Assembly: GCA_964019155.1 (NCBI GenBank)
Contig: OZ025239.1
Coordinates: forward strand, 110,804,585 to 110,868,584
Reading direction: 5' to 3'
From: Osedax fenrisi
Lineage: Eukaryota; Annelida; Polychaeta; Sabellida; Siboglinidae
DNA length: 64,000 nucleotides
A model generated the notes under the pieces. It searched no databases. It saw nothing but the letters and a program-made list of their open reading frames with translations, and was not told the DNA's origin. Shown one piece after another: positions 47,736 to 58,962 of this stretch (position 1 is the first letter of the stretch; every line of letters starts with the position of its first letter). The position numbers and the translations under genes were made by a program.

Positions 47736-49640
47736 GTTAGCATATTTATAATATTTACATTATTAAATATATAATACATAACAATTAAGCGTAATATAAT
47801 ATACGCTATACATATAAATATATGCTCGTATAAGTTATAAATTTAACTTTATATAAATCTAATCTATTTTTTAATATTCTTTTTTATATATATATTATAT
47901 ATGAATATATTATATTTTATAAGTTTAAATTTAATAAGTCGTACGAGATTACTAAATAAATCGTACGAAATTACCTCGTACGGGATTACTGGCATTCATA
48001 TATATTACATTCTACTTAACTCAGTTTAATATAACATCCCTATAATATGTAATATAAAATGTATTATTTAAGTAATAATGAATTATGCGAACTTGTGTTA
48101 ATCGATACTACCAAATTGAATTTAAATAATATTTTGTTTATAATGATATAATTGTATATATCTCATTAAACATCTGTTTTAATATATATTAAAACATAAA
48201 CCGAGTGGTAATATCGAATACCATTAATTAACGAGTATTTAGTTGTTCCAACTAAATGAATTTTGTATAATATGGCCTTAATATGTAAAATATAACAATT
48301 TATAGTAAATGTATATGTAATTAATGGTCTATTTTAATATATAAATACATGTATAATATTTTGTATTTGTAAATAATAGTTTTAAAATTTACTATTTATA
48401 GAGATGCCCCCGTTGCTGTCGCTGCTGCCCCTGGATCCATGGATATCAATGTTGCTCTTCAAGAAGTCTTGAAGAACGCATTAGTTCGTGATGGACTTTC
48501 CCGTGGTCTCCACGAATGTGCCAAAGCTCTTGATAAAAGAACAGCTCATTTGTGTGTATTGGCTAACAACTGTGATGAACCAATGTACGTTAAATTGGTT
48601 GAAGCTCTCTGTGCTGAACACAAGATTAACCTTATTAAGGTAATATTATATCTCAGTTTATTTTTCTAATTTCTATCATGATGATTGACTATGGTCCCTC
48701 ATCCTATAAGCCTTGACGATTAGCATTGTAGTCTGATTTAAATATTATAATTATATTGTTAAATTTATGATGATTAACCATGCTCCCTCATCCTATAAGC
48801 CTTGACGATTAGCATTGTAGTCTGATTTAAATATTATAATAATTATATTGGCTTGAACTGCGAAGGACCATATTTTTAAAATATATAGCTAAATAATATA
48901 TACTAGGGGGCGATGAACTAAACCAAAACCAATCACCAACCCGCATACATTCTCCGAACAGCGACATCTATATTAATATTTTATAATTACTTCAAATTTA
49001 TGGTCATTAGCGTTTTATTATATAATGTTTAGTTACATTCATGATGATTAACCATGCTCCCTCATCCTATAAGCCTTGACGATTAGCATTTTAGTCTGAT
49101 TTAAATATTATAATAATTATTTTAGTTAATTCGTGATGATTAACCATGCTCCCTCATCCTATAAGCCTTGACGATTAGCATTTTAGTCTGATTTAAATAT
49201 TATAATAATTATTTTAGTTACATTTGTGATGATTAACCATGCTCCCTCATCCTATAAGCCTTGACGATTAGCATTTTAGTCTGAGTTAAATATTATAATA
49301 ATTATTTTTAGTAACATTCGTGATGATTAACCATGCTCCCTCATCCTATAAGCCTTGACGATTAGCATTTTAGTCTGATTTAAATATTATTTTAATTCTG
49401 ACTTAATATGGAGATCAAACTTCATTTATCATATCAGTATTGACCATTAGAATTAACATCTATTATTATCTAAAGGTTGATGATTCCAAGAAACTTGGAG
49501 AATGGGCTGGTCTATGCAAGATTGACAAAGAAGGCAAAGCCAGGAAAGTAGTTGGATGCAGTTGTGTTGTTGTTAGAAACTATGGTCATCAATCTCAAGC
49601 CTTAGAAATTGTCAACAACTTCTTCAAGGCCAAGAAATAG
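47719..49640 (+). CDS. RPS12: 40S ribosomal protein S12 (eS12), three coding exons
   Basis: Structural protein of the small cytosolic ribosomal subunit. Coding exons are 47719-47735, 48402-48639 and 49476-49640 (17+238+165 nt), giving 139 residues and a TAG stop. All junctions are GT/AG: donor at 47736, acceptor AG at 48400-48401, donor at 48640, acceptor AG at 49474-49475. The start is the only ATG in the short second exon, and the joined frame begins MSDTEGDAPVAVAAAPGSMD, a typical acidic/Ala-rich eS12 N-terminus. Diagnostic family stretches are RGLHECAKALDKR, CDEPMYVKLVEALCAEH, KKLGEWAGLCKIDKEGK and KVVGCSCVVV (L7Ae-like fold). The length equals what I recall for insect RPS12. No frame damage is visible. 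The last intron (48640-49475) contains six snoRNA-like repeats, so the gene probably also acts as a snoRNA host. Codon use is unremarkable, and the exons stand out as GC-richer than their surroundings. Confidence 0.96.
48678..48736 (+). ncRNA. Box C/D snoRNA-like unit, copy 1 (RPS12 intron 3)
   Basis: C box ATGATGA at 48678-48684 and D box CTGA at 48733-48736, with a C'-like TGACGA about 15 nt before the D box. This is the most divergent copy: after the C box it reads TTGACTATGGTCCCTC where the other five read TTAACCATGCTCCCTC. It lies 38 nt inside the intron. A terminal closing stem is not obvious, so the mature ends are uncertain. Confidence 0.6.
48767..48825 (+). ncRNA. Box C/D snoRNA-like unit, copy 2
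   Basis: C box ATGATGA (48767-48773) and D box CTGA (48822-48825), with the same 59-nt spacing as copy 1. The stretch before the D box (GATTAGCATTGTAGT) matches copy 1, while the stretch after the C box matches copies 3-6. It is therefore intermediate between the two subtypes. Confidence 0.62.
48900..48975. other. GC-richer insert between snoRNA copies 2 and 3
   Basis: TAGGGGGCGATGAACTAAAC followed by CAATCACCAACCCGCATAC interrupts the otherwise regular array. It could be a solo MITE end or a decayed repeat, and I cannot identify it. Confidence 0.35.
49041..49099 (+). ncRNA. Box C/D snoRNA-like unit, copy 3
   Basis: C box ATGATGA (49041-49047) and D box CTGA (49096-49099). The guide-like stretch before D is GATTAGCATTTTAGT, shared with copies 4-6. 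It is separated from copy 2 by about 215 nt of unrelated sequence and starts the regular ~92-nt tandem run. Confidence 0.65.
49133..49191 (+). ncRNA. Box C/D snoRNA-like unit, copy 4
   Basis: C box GTGATGA (49133-49139) and D box CTGA (49188-49191). The 52 nt between the box starts are the same as in copy 3. The spacer outside the boxes varies slightly, while the boxed unit stays at exactly 59 nt. Confidence 0.65.
49226..49284 (+). ncRNA. Box C/D snoRNA-like unit, copy 5
   Basis: C box GTGATGA (49226-49232) and D box CTGA (49281-49284). The interior is identical to copies 3, 4 and 6. The base after the D box differs (CTGAG against CTGAT), so flanks drift while the unit is kept. Confidence 0.65.
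49320..49378 (+). ncRNA. Box C/D snoRNA-like unit, copy 6
   Basis: C box GTGATGA (49320-49326) and D box CTGA (49375-49378). It is the last copy, about 97 nt before exon 4, roughly the distance from the 3' splice site at which intronic box C/D snoRNAs are usually processed efficiently. Confidence 0.68.
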
Positions 49641-49650
49641 ATCATTGCAC

Positions 49651-49656
49651 AATAAA
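49651..49656 (+). terminator. RPS12: RPS12 polyadenylation signal AATAAA
   Basis: A canonical AATAAA lies 11 nt after the stop codon, followed by a T-rich stretch (TGTTTTGTATTATTT) near 49672-49687. Cleavage is probably within about 25 nt of the hexamer, giving a very short 3' UTR, usual for ribosomal protein genes. Confidence 0.8.
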
Positions 49657-49679
49657 ATGACATAAAAAATCAATGTTTT

Positions 49680-52150
49680 GTATTATTTAAAAAAATAAAC
49701 TACTATAGTATATTGATATTTACTAGTATTTTCAAATATAATAATATATTTGTAGTTATATTATACATTATAATATTAAATTACATAGAAATTTGTTTTG
49801 GTACTAAATATAAATAATAAATTAATTTAAAATAGCAGGTTAAATTACTAGATTAGAGCACTCTATTTTTCTGAATAATATAATTTCCTATTTTAATTTA
49901 TTTAATGAGGGTAAAGGAACTGAAATATAAATTATTTCAAAAAATATTTTCATTTATAAAAGACGATAAATTGTATTTATATAAAAGTAATTCAAAAAAT
50001 AAATATGCCTTAGTTGGTAATAAAATAGCATACTTTTTAATGGGTTTTAAAAGTATGATATCAGTTCAGTGTAATTTTTAGTAATGCCTAAAAATAATTT
50101 GTACATTATAATTATATCTAATTAGCATGAACAATATCTATATATGAATAATTGGGTATTTATTTAAACAAAATAAAGTATAATAATAGATTGTAAATAA
50201 AAATGTGCTCATTATATTTTACCATTCCAATGAAAGTAAGACTGGTACCAAATTCTTGTCCAGCCTAGAAAAGTTATATAGGAGAAAATTAATCTTTTGT
50301 CAATAAATTATATAAAATAAATAATAATTGCATATGATTGTAAAAATAGATTATGGTTAAATATTTGGATAGTATGGATACTAGTGAATTCGTGGGGAGT
50401 AATCGTGTGTCATTTTTTAAAAGAGTAGAATTTACATTTCTAATGAGATCACTGGTTACCAAATATTTCAGACTTATTATTAATAAATCATAATTTCACG
50501 TTTATAACTATTAAATTTTGCTGGATTAATGATAGCTTAATTTATGATATTTTTGCAAATTTTATTTTATTCCTATCGACTATTAAACCAACTTATAAGT
50601 TACTTGTAAAAAATAGTAATCGGTACAGAATACATCTGTATGCGAGTGTATCCGTGAATAAAATATGTATGAATAACAATATATAATACTGAACATAATA
50701 GTAACCATATAATTATGATAACATGTTATAGAAAAAATGAAATGACTATTTTTTATTATAATCATTTAGGAAGTCCATACTTTCTGAAATCTTTTTCATT
50801 ATCTTCTATTCTTAATGAATTTATTCTATATATTTTATCAACTTTTACTCTGTATATTTTATTTCACTAAACCTTAAAACTTGTTTCTTATTTATATGTT
50901 GATTCATAGGCTTTCTTTATCATTATTTCATATATTTTTTGACATCATAATATACTTTTTATTAATTTATATGCATTTTTGTCAATGTACATCAATGTAA
51001 AGTTTCGATTTACGCTTTATATTTCATTCTTGCATCGCCTATATAATCATAATATGAGTAGGATTGTTGTTGAAATCTAGCAGCATATTTCTATATTTGC
51101 CTATGGTAAGTTCATGCATGTGTTGTTACGTAAAGATTTTACATAGCAAATATAGTTCACTCCCTATCTAAGCTATGTAATTATTTTAATTTAGTTCCAA
51201 TACAACCACAAGATGGATACACATGTATTATTATCATTTATATTTACTATTAATAATGTATCTAATCATACTAATATACTTTTGATATTATAATAGAAAT
51301 ATGAATTATATTTTCAAATTACAACATTTTCTCGGCATTGAAAAATGTTTACATGTAAATAACACTGACTGAATCTATCTACTTTTGACCTATACAAATT
51401 TGATAACATTTTTATGAATTCACTTTTGATTTCTCCAAATAATATTTTTGCGGAACACTTACTCGAACTATATCGAATTTTTATACATATCGTAATGTAA
51501 GATTATAGTAAGGAATTATAATTTTGATTTTACATGTAGATAGATACAAAATCTGAAAATAGATTTTAGTTCGCCTACCCGTCGTATTTGAGCTAATGTC
51601 GTTTTTATTTTAATAATTCGGTCGAGTGAACCTTCTTTCCTTTAGAAAATATTTGGTTGTATCACATTAATATTACAAAAACATAATATAATTCTTGTTT
51701 ATGCATTTCTGTATATTATTTACTATTTTTTTACTATTTACATATCTTAAAATATTATATTCTTATTCAATACATCTTTTAAGGAATAGGCTATTACAAT
51801 TGCTATTAACGCCATGATAACTTTATGTATTGCTTCTCTAGAAAGTTTTGGGATATCCTCTTTATTATTCCTATTCATGCTTAATTCATCTCGGGATTTT
51901 TGTTTAGAATTTCTTTTTGGAAATATAGATAACATTAATTTTTCTAGAAATGTAATTTTATTCTTGATGATGTAATGTGGCATTAATTTGCATATTCTGC
52001 TTCTATATATTTTGTCATTTTCATATTATATTTTCGTTTCTTTTTTATAAAGAATATATACTGTATTTTGACTGGCTCGGATTCCACTAAGAGTAGATAT
52101 AACATGAAATATTACCTCTTTATCTGTCACTTCAATCAAGTATCGCTGTT
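49680..52150. other. Gene-free AT-rich stretch downstream of RPS12
   Basis: Short frames on both strands look random. No RNA gene or element end is recognised. Confidence 0.4.
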
Positions 52151-52161
52151 ATAGCGCTAGG

Positions 52162-52314
52162 AAGGGGTTTCACACCAACTACCGCAATTATTAACTCTAA
52201 TTAGAGGTTGAAGTTGAACTCTAATATTTAAATCTCCATAATTATTAGATTACATATATTTATTACGCAATAAGTAGAGTTAATAATTGCGTTCGAGTTG
52301 GTGTGAAACCCCTT
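52162..52314. mobile_element. 153-bp MITE with ~38-bp inverted arms
   Basis: AAGGGGTTTCACACCAACT on the left and AGTTGGTGTGAAACCCCTT on the right are exact over 19 bp. After a few unmatched bases the arms continue with CAATTATTAACTCTA and TAGAGTTAATAATTG. The loop is AT-rich. Confidence 0.75.
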
Positions 52315-52454
52315 TAAGGCTAATACAGCTGTAGCATTAGTGTACTTGTTGTAGATCATTAGCTATATGATTTAATAGTTTCTAAATGATTATTATAAAT
52401 GTTATTATTATTAATATCATTTGTTTGTCATATATGCATAATGATTATATTTAT

Positions 52455-52535
52455 TAGAAGAATTTTGTTTGTTTTCCGTTTCATTTTCTAGTTCATAATA
52501 ATAAAATACTTTTTCCTCCTGAAAGGTTTCAAAAT
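52455..52535. repeat. Dispersed repeat, copy 2 (pair with 9270-9350)
   Basis: TAGAAGAATT ... TCCTCCTGAAAGGTTTCAAAATAA. It directly precedes a MITE insertion. Confidence 0.5.
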
Positions 52536-52550
52536 AAGATAGCATATTGT

Positions 52551-52717
52551 TAGGGACGCTGCAACATGGGGGGAAGGAGGGGATATGTCCCCCCACTTTA
52601 AGATCTAGGGGGACCTCCTATGTATTGGTCCCGCCCACTTTTACCACAAAATATATTTTGGTTAGATTGGTTAGTAAAAAATCGTACAAAATCGTACAAA
52701 ATCGTTCCAGTGCCCTA
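52551..52717. mobile_element. TAGGGGCGCTG MITE, copy 4, with 8-bp TSD
   Basis: Begins TAGGGACGCTGCAACA and ends CGTTCCAGTGCCCTA. CATATTGT is exactly repeated on both sides (52543-52550 and 52718-52725). At 167 bp it is the longest copy. It contains a small tandem duplication AAAATCGTACAAAATCGTAC near its end. Confidence 0.85.
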
Positions 52718-53129
52718 CATATTGTCCGTCGTCGTCCGTAAAATGCATATATTATTGGCATTTTGTGTGCAAACACGGTAGCTAACATTCCATTTCTGTT
52801 TGGGTTAACGTTCGTGTTCCATATTCACATCGCTGCGTATTAACAAAGTATGCGCGATGCATGTCATAGCTATGTATACTAGTACATCGTGGTGATATTT
52901 ACAAATACTTTATGGGGCTCTCGCATCGATACCGTTTTTTTTCATTTTTCGTCGAATTGCCGTCCTCTGATTTACTTCGATTGTATCGACCAATCGGATG
53001 GTAATGTTATAAAGTTATGCGAAATAAACACGTCAAAGCTTAAGTATATTTATTAAGGAACCCGCGGAAGCCTTTGCGTCGCTGCCTTTTATACATGGGC
53101 GCAGCATGTGGCGTGCACACTCCCATATA

Positions 53130-53310
53130 TGGTGGTCTGACAATGGAATGTAGGCGGTCACTCATGTTCCATTAAAGCGGGGTATGTGAAACGCGAGGGG
53201 GGCGTTAGTGCCGTTAACGAAGTGTGAACAAAACAAATACATAAAGCCATGTAGGCCGTTAATCGTTTGCCATTAAAACGAGGTATGCAAGTCGCCTAGG
53301 AAAGGAGTAC
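53130..53310. repeat. Two diverged direct repeats, unrecognised
   Basis: AATGTAGGCGGTCACTC...CCATTAAAGCGGGGTATG and ATGTAGGCCGTTAATCG...CCATTAAAACGAGGTATG lie about 110 bp apart in a GC-richer patch. The role is unknown. Confidence 0.45.
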
Positions 53311-53319
53311 GTGCGACGT

Positions 53320-54680
53320 ACCAAACAATACAACAGTAAATATATACCCTCTCGCATACATACCGTCGATTTGTTTAGACTTGTATATAGCGTATCAACG
53401 CATATATGTTTTTCAGATATATTTATGTTTATATATTGTATCGCCACCTATATTTATTTAAACTATCATTCGCGTATAGTAAATATTTGATTGATTTAAA
53501 TAAATAATGTAGTGACTCCTATTATTACACGAATGATTGATTTTCATCCTTCGTTGTATTATCCGTCTGGCAGATGAAAATCGAAGGATGATGGCAATTT
53601 GATGGACGAAATATGAAAAACGATATTGATGTGAGACTATTTATTAGTGAACCCTATTACAGATATTTTAATTATTCAAGATATTACATTGTCTTTTAAT
53701 AATTGTTTGTTGAGCAAATTTATGAAATGTAGTCGTTTAATTAGTCATGTATTGATTACTAATAATGTTTATCATTATTTGAGTATAAACATTAATGTAA
53801 AAAATAAATTAAAAAAATAATCAACAATTTTCAACAAATTACTTAATATATTATAAATAATAATTTTAGTAATAATTTTACGATTCCATAATGGAGAGTT
53901 ATAAGTAGATTACTGGTTATATATATATATTCAAAGATAGAAAATGAAACATATTTATATATTGTTATTAAATTACTTATATTAATGTTAACTTATTCCT
54001 TAATACAAATTATTGATATTTAATTAGTGAATCACGTATTAACATGTTTATAGAAACTTACATTAGTTAGCGTAGAGTAAATCTGAATGATCAATGTTTG
54101 AGTATCAACCCGGCAGCAGGCTTCAGATGACGTAAAGTAGAACGGCTATTAGACGTGCACCGTACACCTATACATCTGTGTATTGAAATATTAGTTTAAA
54201 ATAATAATTGTTTATATAAAATATGATATGAAAATTACACATTTATATTCATTTACTTTAGTTGTTCGGTTTTAACTTTAACTTTTCAAATCCTCTTATC
54301 TATAGATACATATCTATGTAATAGAGGTTATCTTATCTTTGAATACGTACGTATATCTGAGAAAGTTATAAAGACTATCAACTAATATTACAAGGGTAAA
54401 AACAACACCAGCCTTATACTTCACATCATATCAGGAGCGAAGTATTATTTATATAAATGTTATTTTTATGTTATATTATTAGCGAAAATTATAATTACAA
54501 TATTCAATTTTGTGTACATTGGATTTAACAGATTAATATATAATTATAGATTACCCAGCGATTTCGTAGAGCTCAAGTATAGCATAGAGGTTTCACATAT
54601 TTCAGAGAAAACGTTCCTCTATACGCACAATATAAATAAGCTATAATCTGAGATACATGAACATCAGAGTGTGCCCTCAC
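53320..54680. other. Gene-free AT-rich stretch
   Basis: Only a local inverted repeat (TTTTCATCCTTCG and CGAAGGATGA-type) at about 53540-53592 stands out. Confidence 0.35.
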
Positions 54681-54688
54681 TGCGAGCA

Positions 54689-54738
54689 AGTTAGCCGCCC
54701 TTAAGGGGGTAATTACCCCTGGGGCCCTGGAAAACCAT
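54689..54738 (-). mobile_element. Relic end of a CAGGGCC-type element
   Basis: GCCGCCCTTAAGGGGGTAAT then TACCCCTGGGGCCCTGG resembles the GC-rich terminus at 29635-29700 (CCGGCTTAAGGGGG ... CCCGGGGCCCC). No opposite end is visible. Confidence 0.4.
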
Positions 54739-55019
54739 GAGTGAAGCATTGTGCGCGTTCCTTAAGTAATATTGTGTACGTAAATTAATAACGCAACAAT
54801 TAGATATAAATTTATATAAAATAATGATTTAATTTGTATATATTTGTAATGTATATTATAATGTAAGCTATTAGGTAATCTAGATCATATATTTAACCTC
54901 TTCGAACGTACATACATATTTTAATAAGTAATAAAATGAGTCATCGCAGATCAAAAATCAGCTGAATTACATCATATATTATGCATACTAATTCATAATT
55001 AAACCTGTACTCTTATGTT

Positions 55020-55160
55020 AATATTATGTATATTGTTATATTATTGTACTTATGGCATGTGTAAACCATCATTCTTATTGTCATTTACATCATCATTACA
55101 TTATTGTTTCATGTCATTTTGTGTGTTAACACTCAATAAACTATTTATCTATCTAATAGT
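55020..55160 (+). repeat. LINE-like 3' end with TATC tail
   Basis: A 3'-UTR-like stretch ends ACTCAATAAACTATTTATCT ATCTA, similar in form to the tail of the LINE at 46.9 kb (CAATAAACTATATATAAATA). No coding part is attached. Confidence 0.4.
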
Positions 55161-55599
55161 TTAGTGAGTGTATTAATAATAGATGATCGCTAACAGATAG
55201 AACATATATTCATAAAAGTTCACTTCACTATTTGTACACAAATAGTTTAATATATATTTATATACGTAGGATCTAGACAATAGAGTTCAGGATTCTCTTT
55301 ACATCAGATTTAGCGAATGATCCGTAAATAATTTGTTCTAGAAAATACTATAAGAAAAATATGTTAATGAATATATTTTGATAAAGGATTAAAATATACT
55401 TCTATTCTAAATTATAAATATTACATATATAAATGTTAGGCAAATTTACATATTTACAAAGGTATTTATATATATATATATATAAGGAATATTTAATAAC
55501 GTTTTACTCTATTATGATTATATTCCGATTTAATATATTTATGTTTTATATAAAAGTATAGATATAGATATAAATATAAATGTACATTCCCTATTTTAA

Positions 55600-55601
55600 T
55601 G

Positions 55602-55637
<36 letters not shown>
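55600..55637. repeat. (TA)n microsatellite
   Basis: A TA run. Another short run is at about 55889-55904. Confidence 0.8.
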
Positions 55638-55641
<4 letters not shown>

Positions 55642-56033
55642 AAATAATATACTAACCGTATATAATTGTTCTGTTAATATCTGTGACCGCAGCACTTGGC
55701 TCTCATACTCTTCCACTGTCGTAACTGTCTTCAGCATCTTGCAATGTAGTAAAAGCACTTAATGAATAGGTATAGTACTATTATTGTTTATATAATAAAT
55801 AATATAACTTAAAAACTATAATAAATTATATCGTAATTGGGTAAATATAGATGTAGAGGTTAATATATCTAATTTGTCCAAAGAAATAAATATATATATA
55901 TATATTGACAATTGATAAGTTATTCATGTATTCAAGAACATAATTGTATACTCTTTATTTACGAATGGATTTATCTCGACGTCCAGGTCCTAGATATCGG
56001 TATAATAGCGCTCCTTATAGTTTATAGCCATAC

Positions 56034-56056
56034 AGCTAGAGAGTTTCTCTCTAGCT
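56034..56056. repeat. 23-nt hairpin, 10-bp perfect stem
   Basis: AGCTAGAGAG, loop TTT, CTCTCTAGCT. It lies in no recognised gene. Confidence 0.6.
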
Positions 56057-56928
56057 CTACGGCTATAGCCTTATGGTTTATAGTCAGTAATAATTATGAT
56101 GTTTACGACCAACATAGTTCAATCAATGCCAACCACTGAAGCGTTATGTTATTATGTGAAAAACTATTACAATTATTATCCAGTATAGTAAATAATATCT
56201 ACTTGCATTTCCGTATACGCTATAATAATGTACTACACGAATTAACTGAAATGCACGTATTACGCTTACACCTATAATCTTAAGATACATATGATTTTGA
56301 TAAGAATATTTATACAATAATTATTACAATTTTACATGATGTTTTTTTATTATACTATTTTTGTTGTTATTTCTATTACTATTGTTGATCATTTTCTAAA
56401 AGTCTTTATCAAAGATTTTCCGAATAATTTTCTGAATTTTGCTTCGCAAAATACTTGTCTTTATATTCAAAATATTTTATATTAATTTTACTATTAATGG
56501 AATATGGTTTATATATAAAATATATTAATATATAAGTATATATACTATATTTTAAAGAATAATTATTGCAGAATCTTCTATTAGTTATTAAAATTATGTA
56601 GTAGATATAATAGTATTTCAATTATATATTATGTGGTAATACTAATTTAAAATATCATAATAAATAATTGATAATACTAGTTTTACTATCAAGTCCTTGT
56701 TAAGTCCGGTTTAATATATATATACAAATTGAATATGTCATTGAATTAAATTATTATTTCATTATATTAAATTAAATACGAAACAGAATTGAGAGTAATA
56801 ATATTATCAGTGAAATGATTTTAAAGTAATATTGGGAAATTCCCGGTAATATATACAAATATTATAATATTTTTGATATTAATATTATTAATTTATAATA
56901 AAATATAATAGAAAAATTTAAAAATCAT

Positions 56929-57000
56929 CTCCTCGTCGGGGAATTGAACCCCGGTCTCCCGCGTGACAGGCGGGGATACTCGCCACCCGACAAACAAAAT
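56929..57000 (-). pseudogene. tRNA-Asp(GUC)-like sequence with decayed 5' half
   Basis: On the - strand the 3' two thirds match tRNA-Asp: anticodon arm CCCGC-CTGTCAC-GCGGG with anticodon GTC, T arm CCGGGGTTCAATTCCCCG with an intact B box, and the 3' acceptor strand ACGAGGA plus discriminator G. The 5' acceptor strand should be TCCTCGT but reads ATTTTGT and cannot pair. The A box is also altered (TTTGTCGGGTGG). Total length is exactly 72 nt, as in the functional gene. It is probably a pseudogene or the head of a tRNA-derived SINE. A ~195-bp satellite lies immediately beyond. Confidence 0.75.
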
Positions 57001-57184
57001 CCTCCCAATTTGATACTAATATGATATTACATAGTATTAGATTACTATGTAACTACTAATTTAATGCCATTTTCATTGTTTATAGTAATGTTTGTATATC
57101 TATACTATTTAGTATTGATTTAGTATAATAAAATACTAATTTACATCGGTAAAATATAATATTGGTAAGGGGCGTATACTTTAT

Positions 57185-58170
57185 ATATATTTATCCCATG
57201 TGTTGACCGCGTAGTACTAAATTAGTATTACTACATAATATACAATTGGAGTACATCTACCATTATAATATTATTAGGTTGTATATTGGGATATATATAC
57301 TGTTATAATATTAATAGATTATACATTAGGATAGATATACTATTTACCTACTGTAAAATATAATATTAGTATACGTATACCAATTATTGTTTATAAAGTA
57401 TTATTTTAGTATTATTACACAATATACAATTGGTTGTATATTGGAATAAATCTATCGTAATAGTACTACTCGGTTGCATATTGGGATACATATATCATTA
57501 TAATACTAATAGATTGTACATTAGGGTAGATATACTATTTACCTACTGTAAAATATAATATTAGTATACGTATACCAATTACTTAGTGTGAAGTATTAAT
57601 TTAGCATTATTACACAATATATAATTGGTTGTATATTGGAATACATCTACCGTAATAGTACTACTCGGTTGTATATTGGGATACATATATCATTATAATA
57701 CTAATAGGTTGTATATTAGGATACATATACTAGTTACCTACTGTAAAATATAATATTAGTATACGTATACCAATTACTTAGTGTGAAGTATTAATTTAGT
57801 ATTATTACACAATATACAATTGGTTGTATATTGGAATACATCTACTTTAATAGTACTATTCAGTTGTATATTGGGATACATATACCATTATAATACTATT
57901 AGATTGTATATTAGGGTAGATATACTATTTACCTACTGTAAAATATAATATTAGTATACGTATACCAATTACTTAGTGTGAAGTATTAATTTAGCATTAT
58001 TACACAATATACAATTGGTTGTATATTGGAATACATCTACTTTAATAGTACTATTCAGTTGTATATTGGGATACATATACCATTATAATACTATTAGATT
58101 GTATATTAGGGTAGATATACTAGTTACCTACTGTAAAATATAATATTAGTATACGTATATACCATATAGT
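57185..58170. repeat. ~195-bp satellite, five copies
   Basis: CTGTAAAATATAATATTAGT recurs at 57351, 57545, 57741, 57935 and 58131, alternating 194- and 196-bp spacing. Each unit has two related halves (GTTGTATATTGGAATACATC and GTATATTGGGATACATATA), so it arose from an internal duplication. No frame runs through it. Confidence 0.9.
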
Positions 58171-58309
58171 TATTCTAAAATATAATATAGGAATATACAA
58201 TGTAAATGTACATAGTAGATTTGTATAGATAACATTAAATGTAAAATAAACATCATAATTTATTTATATAATATAATTAATTAAACTTTAATCATAATAT
58301 TACAATAGA

Positions 58310-58338
58310 AGTGCATGATATTTCAAAGAATTAAACAT

Positions 58339-58372
<34 letters not shown>

Positions 58373-58380
58373 ATATAAAA
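58310..58380. repeat. (TA)n microsatellite
   Basis: A TA run at about 58343-58369. Confidence 0.75.
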
Positions 58381-58619
58381 TCTATAATTATCATTCACAT
58401 ATATTATTATAATGAATATATATTATCAATTTATATATAAAAATAAAATTACTAAAAAATAATTACTATTAAAAATAGTTTTCATGTATAAATCAATGAA
58501 TCTTATCACAAATAATATATTTTTTTTGTAAAAATATTAGAAAAAAAATTACAATTTAATAAATATCATAGTTATAAAATTATGTATTATATATATATAT
58601 ATTTATTTTTATATATAGT

Positions 58620-58807
58620 ATTACATACACGCACACTTTGTGTGCAAACTGCGTCGCACAGTGTGTATAAAGAAAGTGTGTATAAAGAAAGTATGTGTGC
58701 CATGTACACTTTATATATATATCGATGACACACACATATATACACACATAAACAAACACATGCACACACATATATGTATACATGCATACACACACATACT
58801 CACACAT

Positions 58808-58889
<82 letters not shown>

Positions 58890-58962
58890 ATATATATTTA
58901 TATATACACAAACTCACAATATATATATATATATATATATTATATGCTACATTATTACTTAA
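58620..58962. repeat. (CA)n/(TA)n microsatellite block
   Basis: CACACATA-rich sequence passes into TA runs (about 58815-58905 and 58920-58940). Frames on both strands here are dipeptide-repeat artefacts. Confidence 0.85.

Noticed and set aside
55912..56139. 75-codon frame at 55912-56139
   Set aside because: No homology, no splice or promoter context, and it contains a hairpin. Treated as a chance frame.
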